DNA of 10,668 nt. Source: Candidatus Tenderia sp. (GTDB lineage: Bacteria > Pseudomonadota > Gammaproteobacteria > Tenderiales > Tenderiaceae). Position numbers and translations under genes: made by a program. A model generated the notes under the pieces. That model did not search any database. It was not told where the DNA came from and saw only the letters and a program-made list of their open reading frames with translations. Each line of letters opens with the position of its first letter. Position 1 is the stretch's first letter. Positions 1 to 4,229 of this stretch are shown in pieces. Location: positions 1-10,668 of the forward strand of contig JASBUE010000088.1 of assembly GCA_030148045.1 (NCBI GenBank), written 5' to 3'.

Positions 1-300
1 ACGGGCGATGTCCCACAGGGTATCGCCGTTTTTCACGATATGGGTCTGCTTTGTACCACCGCGTGGGCGTTGCTGGGTGTTGCGCAGGCGCTGGTCGCTG
101 CTGAGACGGTAATTTTTCAGTGACTTGGCCGCCACCGGAATCATCAGGTATTTGCCGGCGCGGATGGCGTGGCCATTGATATCGTTCACGTCCTTGAGCA
201 GTTCCACGCGGGTCGCGTAGCGCTTGGCGATATGCGACAAAGTTTCGCCGTCTTGAATCTTGTGGCGCTGAGTTTCTCGAGGCTCCGATGCCGATGTCAA
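1..300 (-). pseudogene. C-terminal LysM repeat fragment of an MltD-like lytic transglycosylase
   Basis: Read on the minus strand, 300 down to 1 is an open frame coding two LysM modules. The first contains HKIQDGETLSHIAKRY and ends at about MIPV; the second starts THIVKNGDTLWDIAR and runs off the left edge. LysM modules bind the glycan backbone of peptidoglycan in the periplasm. Two or more of them at the end of a protein with this linker style are typical of membrane-bound lytic murein transglycosylase D. The catalytic SLT domain is absent. Upstream in the same frame there is an in-frame TAA at 352-354 and no ATG, and the opposite strand there codes an unrelated protein tail, so the gene was cut off near 270-300. 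It is best seen as a non-functional remnant. MltD is an inference from the LysM part alone; another LysM protein, such as an amidase or an M23 peptidase, is possible. Confidence 0.72.
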
Positions 301-488
301 ATGCCAAAACAACGATTCGACTGCGGCCGGTTGCCGAAGGCAAACAAACCTTTATCGAATGGCGTATGAGTTTTGATCCAGACGAAGGTGCTGAAGACGG
401 TCTCGTAGATGCGATTGCCAGCATAATTCAAGCTGGGTTCGATAACCTTCAGCATCGTTTTGAGGGGCACTACAACATCATCATATGA
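288..488 (+). pseudogene. C-terminal fragment of an SRPBCC-family (polyketide cyclase-like) protein
   Basis: The 66 codons contain TIRLRPVAEGKQTFIEW, an acidic FDPDEGAEDGL stretch and the end helix IIQAGFDNLQHRF. This is the usual last third of small SRPBCC/START-like proteins: beta strands followed by the long C-terminal helix that closes the hydrophobic cavity. Family members are normally about 140-160 residues, so the N-terminal half is missing. Before about 300 the same DNA codes LysM sequence on the other strand, which puts a breakpoint there. The ATGs at 288 and 294 are probably chance codons, with no good ribosome-binding site before them. The SRPBCC stop is 36 bases ahead of the glutaredoxin start on the same strand, so the two may once have been an operon. 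The ligand and role cannot be told. Confidence 0.62.
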
Positions 489-524
489 AGTGACAATTTT
501 ACTAACCGTAAAGGAGACAGGACC

Positions 525-764
525 ATGAAACACATCGAAGTCTATTCGTCCCACAACTGCACTTGGTGTGTACATGCCAAGGCGCTGCTGGAGAGCAAAG
601 GGCTCGACTACGAGGAGATTAACATCTCTTTGGATATGGCTCGCGCGCTGGAGATGGTGGAGCGATCTGGCCGGCGCACCGTGCCGCAAATCTTCATCGA
701 CGATGAGCCCATCGGCGGGTTTGATGAGCTCTCGGCGCTGAATCAGGCAGGCAGGTTGGATTGA
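525..764 (+). CDS. grxC: Glutaredoxin 3-like protein with CTWC active site
   Basis: This 79-residue protein is a complete single-domain glutaredoxin, a cytoplasmic glutathione-dependent disulfide reductase. The redox motif C12-T-W-C15 sits at the end of the first beta strand. The TVP motif with the cis-proline is at residues 52-54, and the glutathione-binding GGFDEL follows at 64-69. E. coli GrxC has CPYC; threonine and tryptophan here are a variant of the two middle positions, but both cysteines are kept, so a dithiol mechanism is possible. The C-terminus stops right after GRLD, a few residues shorter than E. coli GrxC. The start is supported by AAAGGAGA about 7 bases before the ATG. No terminator is visible after the stop. 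The gene looks intact although its upstream neighbour is a fragment. Confidence 0.9.
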   Translation: MKHIEVYSSHNCTWCVHAKALLESKGLDYEEINISLDMARALEMVERSGRRTVPQIFIDDEPIGGFDELSALNQAGRLD

Positions 765-894
765 ACCTTCATCCGAGGACCGCTCGCAAGGGATGATTTT
801 CCAGGACAAAGTTGATAAAGAAAGTTAATATTTATATTGTTGCTACTTGTTTGGTTATATAGATAATTGACGTAACATAATATCAATAACAAAT

Positions 895-1016
895 TTGACT
901 ATGGTATTTTTCATGGTATCGACACTTAATGACCACCGTAAAATCTGCGCCATCACTGGCTTTTTACGGCTTATTTACAATCGAGTGGGAGTAGGCCAGA
1001 TCTGGCGCTGGCAGGT
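895..1016 (+). repeat. Solitary left end of an IS91-like element (copy C)
   Basis: This segment starts with the CATGGTAT-type tandem word (ATGGTAT, 4-base gap, CATGGTAT at 901-919). It includes a 23-base block at 970-992 that is identical to 2299-2321 in copy A. It then ends with an AGT-AG-GCC-..-CTGGC stretch that parallels AGTGACCGGCACTGGC in copy A and AGTAGCCGGAACTGGC in copy B. No transposase follows it. In IS91-family elements the end upstream of the transposase is the termination end (terIS), so this is inferred to be an orphan terIS end or the start of an internally deleted derivative. Confidence 0.6.
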
Positions 1017-1037
1017 ACACAAGCAAACAAACTTTTG

Positions 1038-1057
1038 CATGGTATAGATCATGGTAT
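1038..1057 (+). repeat. CATGGTAT direct-repeat pair
   Basis: Two copies of CATGGTAT are separated by four bases (AGAT). The same word with the same 12-base period opens the IS91-like copies at 2231-2250 and, with one mismatch, 8718-8737. Here it lies between the orphan left end and the hairpin repeat and is not followed by other left-end sequence. It could be a binding site for the transposase or a remnant of a nested element. Confidence 0.5.
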
Positions 1058-1081
1058 TGTGGCACTCAATATCAGCGTGGT

Positions 1082-1139
1082 GATCCAATACCATGTCATG
1101 TGTTGAGCCGTACATGGTCTTCGTGATTGAGCATGTGCC
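1082..1139. repeat. Hairpin repeat, copy D1
   Basis: This segment shares ordered identical blocks with 3311-3369: GATCCAATACC (1082-1092), GAGCCGT (1105-1111), CATGGT (1113-1118) and TTCGTG (1120-1125). It can fold through ACCATGT (1090-1096) pairing with ACATGGT (1112-1118) over a 15-base loop. The arms contain the CATGGT word found at the IS91-like ends. It does not look coding; the minus-strand reading frame is interrupted by TGA compared with D2. It may be a non-autonomous mobile repeat or an element end. Confidence 0.5.
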
Positions 1140-1438
1140 ACACTGGATTGGGCGGCTGTAGGTTCATGCGCTCTCACCTTCGGCACCCAGATCACTTCAC
1201 ACGAATTCCGGTCGACAAAGTGGGAACTGAACAGAAAATTCAACCGGTGAGTCAATTATTTTTATCCGTTAACAGTAAATAACAAACCTACGGCTTATGG
1301 CCGCAGTGGCAAACTTACAATTAAGCCCTATTGGGGCACTACCTTGGCAATGGTAGGCCGCATCAAGTAAGAGAAACGTAAACTGATGTCATTCCATAAG
1401 TAAATGCCAACCGGAATGTGTTTTGGACAGCCGTCGCA

Positions 1439-1454
1439 GGCTATGCCTATAGCC
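1439..1454 (-). other. Small hairpin over the vapC stop codon
   Basis: GGCTAT and ATAGCC form a perfect 6-base stem with a 4-base loop, and the vapC stop TAG lies in it. No run of T follows on the minus strand, so it does not qualify as an intrinsic terminator. It may protect the mRNA 3' end or be chance. Confidence 0.25.
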
Positions 1455-1854
1455 AGTTCTTCACTTTCAGCCCTGGCACCCGGGAGAATTCCCCGACATT
1501 GGCGGTTATAACTGTAAGGTCATTTGCAAGAGCATGCGCAGCAATCAGTAGATCATTTGGCCCAATGGGCGTTCCCTGACGTGTGAGGTGATGGCGCAAT
1601 GATGCGTACTGATGGTCGGCGGGTGTTTCCAGCGGCAGGATTTCCAGTGCGGAGAGGATCAGATCTACGCGTTCAGCAAGCTTTGCAGAGTTTGACTTGG
1701 TCGCACCATAGCGGAGTTCTGCGGCTACAATGACGCTGGTGCAGACGGTATCCTCGCCTGCCTTGGTGATCTGTGCTGCTATCACGCCTTGTGGATTGCG
1801 GACCAGATCGGACAGGATGTTAGTGTCCAGCAAATACGCTAGCGATGCACTCAC
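1447..1854 (-). CDS. vapC: VapC-type PIN-domain ribonuclease toxin
   Basis: This 135-residue protein has the full PIN-domain layout of type II toxins, which cut RNA (often initiator tRNA or rRNA) using metal held by acidic residues. The visible acids are D10 in LLDTN, E46 in VAAELRYG and D101 in GPNDLLIAAHA; the fourth region is TANVGEFSRVPGL near residues 117-129. The length is normal for VapC. The start is GTG (1854-1852). It overlaps the antitoxin stop by four bases (GTGA), so the toxin is probably translated by coupling and kept below antitoxin levels. Nothing suggests decay of the frame. It lies between the hairpin repeat D1 and IS91-like copy A, a common setting for TA modules in mobile or plastic DNA. 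Confidence 0.93.
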   Translation of the reverse strand: MSASLAYLLDTNILSDLVRNPQGVIAAQITKAGEDTVCTSVIVAAELRYGATKSNSAKLAERVDLILSALEILPLETPADHQYASLRHHLTRQGTPIGPNDLLIAAHALANDLTVITANVGEFSRVPGLKVKNWL

Positions 1855-2093
1855 AACAGCACATCATCCGCTGGCGGCAGGTCATCATCGATATCAGGGA
1901 AAGGTTCAGTCAGGGGTGACAGAGATGCTAGCAGCGCCAGCAGCCTGCCTTTACGGATCGGCTCCACGATCAGCCGGTCGCCCTCCTTGTGGATGAGTGC
2001 TTCCTCACCTTCCAGCTCAAACTCGCGAGGGATGCGTAGTGCCTGGTTGCGCCCGTTGCGAAAGAGGCGCACATGGCGTTCAGGAGTTGACAT
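1851..2093 (-). CDS. vapB: VapB-type AbrB/SpoVT-fold antitoxin
   Basis: This 80-residue protein is the antitoxin partner of the adjacent VapC. The N-terminal part (about residues 6-50) has the swapped-hairpin AbrB-like pattern, with RLFRNGRNQALRIPREFELEGEEA and a following DRLIVEPI strand, and binds operator DNA as a dimer. The C-terminal tail (about 55-80) is acidic and proline-rich, ending PFPDIDDDLPPADDVLL. It fits the disordered segment that wraps VapC and blocks its active site. An AGAGGA ribosome-binding site lies 7 bases before the ATG. Family members usually repress their own operon together with VapC, and a matching palindrome lies over the -10 box upstream. Confidence 0.92.
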   Translation of the reverse strand: MSTPERHVRLFRNGRNQALRIPREFELEGEEALIHKEGDRLIVEPIRKGRLLALLASLSPLTEPFPDIDDDLPPADDVLL

Positions 2094-2114
2094 TCAGGTA
2101 TCCTCTAGCTTTAA

Positions 2115-2157
2115 TTGACATATGTCCAAGCATATGCCAAGGTGTCCAGTAAGTCAA
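2115..2157 (-). promoter_or_regulatory. vapBC promoter with overlapping palindromic operator
   Basis: On the minus strand, TTGACT (2157-2152) is a good -35 and TATGCT (2134-2129) a fair -10, with exactly 17 bases between them. The -10 lies inside an inverted repeat at 2115-2140, TTGRCATATG arms with one mismatch separated by 6 bases. This is the expected arrangement for VapB-VapC autorepression. Transcription would start around 2122, and the vapB ribosome-binding site follows at 2101-2106. Confidence 0.7.
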
Positions 2158-2397
2158 CCAAGGCTGGTTACTGTACAACGTGACAGCGTTCTCGCGGTAA
2201 TTTACGAGGCGATTTGCGGCAAAGTCTGAACATGGTATTTTTCATGGTATTATCATTTGGTGGGAAAATAAGTCATTGAAAATAAAATATAAAAATGTCT
2301 TATTTACAATCGAGTGGGAGTGACCGGCACTGGCTGGCAATGTCTGGTAACGGCAGGCAGTTCGACTGAGGCTTCAAGATCCTGCATCCAGGCGATA

Positions 2398-2419
2398 GAC
2401 TGTATAAAAACACAGTATC
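2398..2419 (+). promoter_or_regulatory. LexA-box-like palindrome upstream of transposase A
   Basis: The core CTGT-ATAAAAAC-ACAG (2400-2415) has the exact CTGT-N8-ACAG form of the gammaproteobacterial LexA operator with an AT-rich middle. It lies just ahead of the SD-like AAGGA and includes a possible -10 (TATAAA). The homologous place in copy B (8863-8878) has CTGT-N8-ACAA, one base off. SOS control is therefore possible but unproven. Confidence 0.45.
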
Positions 2420-2491
2420 GCAAGGACGACCTGAGCGTCAGCGAAGAAGTGCTGAATGAAACCCGAATGGGGGTTCTACAGTGCGCGGATC

Positions 2492-2891
2492 ATGCCCCAC
2501 TCAGCGGCAGCCAGGACGGCCATCCGGGGAAGGGATGCTGGTCGTTACCAGCGTCACCGATCCGAGCAGACGCTTCTCTATCGGATCGTCGTAGAGAACT
2601 ACCCGGCTTTCACTGCCAGTCTTGCGGAGCAGGGCAGGGAACTGCCGGGCTATGTGCCGGTGCAGCGTGAGTTCGAGGATTACCTTAAATGCGGCCGTCT
2701 CGAATACGGCTTCTTGCGGGTGCGCTGCGACTCGTGTCACGCAGAGCGACCTGGTCGCCTTCAGTTGTAAACGTCGGGGTTTTTGCCCCAGTTGCGGGGC
2801 GCGCGGGCGCATGGCCGAAAGCGCGGCCTTGCTGGTGGATGAGGTGCTGCCCGAACAGCCCATGCGTCAGTGGGTGCTCAGCTTCCCGTTT
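2492..2891 (+). pseudogene. IS91-family transposase, N-terminal zinc-binding part, frameshifted
   Basis: The protein starts MPHSAAARTAIRGRDAGRYQRH, parallel to copy B. It contains the N-terminal zinc-binding domain of IS91 transposases, with cysteines in CGRLEYGFLRVRCDSCHAE, then FSCKRRGFCPSCGA. A one-base insertion (G at 2748) shifts the frame after CHAE and causes a stop at 2768-2770. The expected sequence resumes in the next frame as LVAFSCKRRGF and continues to PMRQWVLSFPF. There the homology ends, before the catalytic domain. Two extra residues in GYVPVQREFEDYL and one in GARGRMAES also differ from copy B. Moving the start to ATG 2456 gives a longer N-terminus that copy B lacks. It is non-functional as a transposase. 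Confidence 0.82.
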
Positions 2892-2997
2892 GTACTCCGC
2901 AGAGTATTTTCTTCGTTTCTGCATGAAACACCTCCCGGGTAATTATTACCCTTTTTGGATGTGTCCGTGAAATCGGGGTAAAACCCGACTGATTACT
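2880..2997 (-). mobile_element. 5' end of an IS3-family element (OrfA start)
   Basis: On the minus strand, an ATG at 2924-2922 starts MQKRRKYSAEYKREA, the standard opening of IS3-family OrfA proteins, whose helix-turn-helix follows. A strong ribosome-binding site GGGAGG lies about 7 bases upstream. The DNA beyond, with GTGAAATCGGGG and GGACACATCC, is a plausible element end, although I cannot fix the inverted repeat. After 15 codons the frame passes into antisense IS91 sequence. Only the extreme 5' end is left, so no transposase is made. Confidence 0.6.
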
Positions 2998-3076
2998 GTT
3001 TTTTTATGCCGTTTATGCGGCGCCGGAAAAATTGTTCTGCGGCCAGGCTTCGAACACTATGAAGACAGTTTCCTGT

Positions 3077-3300
3077 TTACTGATTCGCTGCTTGTTGTTT
3101 ACGTACATTTCGAAGATTTTTCTTAACCATTTTGGTATTCGGATGATTATCACCTAATCGCTTTTGAAGAATCACCAGGGATTGACTGTAGTATTCAATC
3201 GCCCGGTCATATTCGCCTTTGTTATCCCAGGCCAAACCCAGGTTGTTGTAATCTCTGGCCACATTAGGGTGCTGCTCCCCGAAGACCTTTCTCCTCAAAA
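3077..3300 (-). pseudogene. C-terminal tail of a TPR-repeat protein
   Basis: On the minus strand the frame gives RRKVFGEQHPNVARDYNNLGLAWDNKG, then YDRAIEYYSQSLVILQKRLGDNHPNTKMV, and ends NLRNVRKQQAANQ-stop. These are two kinesin-light-chain-like (TPR_10/TPR_12) units of the type found in long tandem arrays that mediate protein-protein contacts. Full proteins normally have many more units and often an N-terminal effector or CHAT-type domain; nothing of that remains. The homology begins abruptly at about 3300, next to the hairpin repeat D2, so the gene was cut there. The ATG at 3304 is probably not a native start. I treat it as a remnant; what the parent did cannot be told. Confidence 0.68.
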
Positions 3301-3310
3301 TCACCGCGGC

Positions 3311-3369
3311 GATCCAATACCCTGTGTGTCGAGCCGTTCATGGTATTCGTGGTCCAGCACATCTTGCCC
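3311..3369. repeat. Hairpin repeat, copy D2
   Basis: This segment shares GATCCAATACC (3311-3321), GAGCCGT (3331-3337), CATGGT (3339-3344) and TTCGTG (3346-3351) with D1 at 1082-1139, in the same order and orientation. It has inverted arms AATACC (3316-3321) and GGTATT (3342-3347). It sits exactly between the truncated TPR gene and the higBA promoter, so it marks or caused the breakpoint. Confidence 0.5.
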
Positions 3370-3398
3370 GACGTCCGATATACCAAAATATATAAAAC

Positions 3399-3426
3399 TT
3401 GATATAAATATAAGATCTTGTATAAT
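3399..3426 (+). promoter_or_regulatory. higBA promoter giving a (nearly) leaderless toxin mRNA
   Basis: TTGATA (3399-3404) and a perfect TATAAT (3421-3426) are 16 bases apart in a very AT-rich stretch. An 8-base palindrome AAGATCTT (3412-3419) in the spacer is a candidate operator. The start of transcription would fall near 3433, at the toxin ATG at 3434. Confidence 0.65.
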
Positions 3427-3433
3427 GATGCTT

Positions 3434-3766
3434 ATGAAAGTCGTGCGCTTTGTGGGCAGCTCATTGGACGATCTCAAGCATTTCCCGGCAGGCGCACGTC
3501 GGGAAGCGGGTTTTGAGCTCAGTAATGTCCAGGCCGGGTTGCAGCCAAGTGACTGGAAGCCAATGAATATCGTCGGTGCAGGGGCTGTTGAAATCCGGAT
3601 CAAGGACGCGGCCGGTATCTACCGGGTGATCTACGTCGCCCGATTCGAAGAGGCCATTTACGTGTTGCATGCTTTTCAGAAGAAGACACGGAAAACACGC
3701 AAGGTGGATATCGGGTTGGCTAAAGTGAGATACAAGGCACTGGTTGAACAGAGGAAACGGAAATGA
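3434..3766 (+). CDS. higB: HigB/Gp49-like RelE-superfamily toxin
   Basis: The 110-residue protein matches the phage-derived Gp49-like/HigB toxin family (PF05973). It has the diagnostic order W-KPMNIVGAGAVEIRIKD, then GIYRVIYVARFEEAIYVLHAF, then QKKTRKTRKVDIGLAKVRY. Such toxins are RelE-fold ribonucleases that cut mRNA, usually on the ribosome. The basic tail (QRKRK) and the KKTRKTRK patch fit RNA binding. I choose ATG 3434 because 3425 and 3428 lie in or right after the -10 box; the open frame further upstream is antisense to the TPR fragment. No ribosome-binding site precedes it. The toxin comes first, as usual for higBA, and its stop overlaps the antitoxin start (ATGA, 3763-3766). Confidence 0.88.
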   Translation: MKVVRFVGSSLDDLKHFPAGARREAGFELSNVQAGLQPSDWKPMNIVGAGAVEIRIKDAAGIYRVIYVARFEEAIYVLHAFQKKTRKTRKVDIGLAKVRYKALVEQRKRK

Positions 3767-4038
3767 CGATTTCAAAAGCTTACCGCAATGTATTTGAGGC
3801 GCTGGAGGATGATCCGGCGATGGCGCAGAACCTGAAGATTCGTTCAGAATTGATGATTGCACTGCGTCAATATATCGAGGATGCAGGGCTTGGCCAGAAA
3901 GAAGCTGCAGAGGTGTTTGGTGTTCACCAGCCGAGAATCAGTGATCTGATGCGTGGCAAGATTGACAAGTTCACTATCGACAGACTGGTCAATATGCTGG
4001 CCCGGATTGGAAAAACCGTGAAGGTGAAGGCTGCATAG
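3763..4038 (+). CDS. higA: HigA-like XRE-family antitoxin
   Basis: The 91-residue protein has a helix-turn-helix at about residues 43-84 (GLGQKEAAEVFGVHQPRISDLMRGKIDKFTIDRLVNMLARIG). This is the XRE type (HTH_37-like) that pairs with Gp49/HigB toxins. The N-terminal 40 residues, with the acidic ALEDDP, are the part expected to contact the toxin. It should neutralise HigB and repress the shared promoter. A strong GAGGAAACGGAA precedes the ATG, in contrast with the toxin's lack of a ribosome-binding site, which fits a need for excess antitoxin. It overlaps higB by 4 bases and is followed 26 bases later by another small antitoxin-like frame. Confidence 0.9.
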   Translation: MTISKAYRNVFEALEDDPAMAQNLKIRSELMIALRQYIEDAGLGQKEAAEVFGVHQPRISDLMRGKIDKFTIDRLVNMLARIGKTVKVKAA

Positions 4039-4064
4039 GTGCACCGGAAATCGCCAGGGATGTG

Positions 4065-4229
4065 ATGACAGTTTTGACAAAAGATTTTATAGATACCATC
4101 CAGGACCGTGCCCAACGGGATCCCGCGTTTCGAAGGGCCTTGCTACAAGAGGGGATTGAATATCTGCTTGCTGGTGACGTTGATACCGGCAAGGTGGTGC
4201 TGCGTGACTATATCGATGCAACAGCATGA
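4065..4229 (+). pseudogene. Truncated HigA-like DNA-binding protein, N-terminal half
   Basis: This 54-codon frame begins MTVLTKDFIDTIQDRAQRDP and continues AFRRALLQEGIEYLLAGDVDTGKVVLRDYIDAT, then an alanine and TGA. I recognise it as the first half of a family of roughly 95-100-residue probable addiction-module regulators. Their sequence normally runs on from LRDYINAT with IGFEELG and then a lambda-repressor-like helix-turn-helix and a short tail. All of that is missing, because the sequence switches at about 4222 to the GC-rich transporter block. An AGGGA lies just ahead of the start; GTG 4062 is an alternative start. Its TGA overlaps the ATG of the lipoprotein gene. The fragment cannot bind DNA as a normal member, but it may still be translated and pass ribosomes to the transporter. 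Confidence 0.62.

Larger units (their letters stand above)
765..1446. other. Gene-free stretch with IS91-end and hairpin repeats
   Basis: No convincing coding frame is visible on either strand. The start is AT-rich. It then holds an isolated left end of the IS91-like element (about 895-1016), a CATGGTAT direct-repeat pair at 1038-1057, and a hairpin repeat at 1082-1139, each listed separately. From 1141 to 1446 there are only small imperfect inverted repeats, such as GCCC-TATTG-GGGC around 1325 and CTACC/GGTAG around 1339-1356. I assign no function to them. The minus-strand frame at 1049-1255 has no family resemblance. Confidence 0.6.
2231..2891 (+). mobile_element. IS91-like element copy A, right part missing
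   Basis: The element begins with CATGGTAT-N4-CATGGTAT (2231-2250), continues through an AT-rich leader and the 23-base block shared with copy C, and enters a transposase frame. Compared with copy B it has a 57-base extra segment (2428-2484) between the leader and the transposase start. It ends abruptly inside the transposase at about 2880-2891, where sequence switches to an IS3-type OrfA start on the other strand. The Y2/HUH domain and the right (origin) end are absent, so it cannot move by itself. The flanks before copies A and B share TCTGARCATGG, so the real boundary may lie several bases to the left. Confidence 0.75.

Noticed and set aside
297..809. 170-codon minus-strand frame opposite the glutaredoxin
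   Set aside because: It is the antisense of the glutaredoxin and of the SRPBCC tail; no recognisable domain.
1082..1452. Integron attC sites around the TA modules
   Set aside because: GTTGAGC at 1103-1109 fits one core word, but the partner cores and the usual attC layout are not there, and D2 lacks the word.
3164..3433. Upstream extension of the HigB frame to a 200-residue protein
   Set aside because: The added part is antisense to the TPR tail and crosses the D2 repeat and the promoter; it has no family resemblance.
4074..4097. TTGACA at 4074-4079 as a promoter for the transporter operon
   Set aside because: It is a perfect -35, but no -10-like hexamer lies 16-18 bases downstream; TATAGA occurs much too close.
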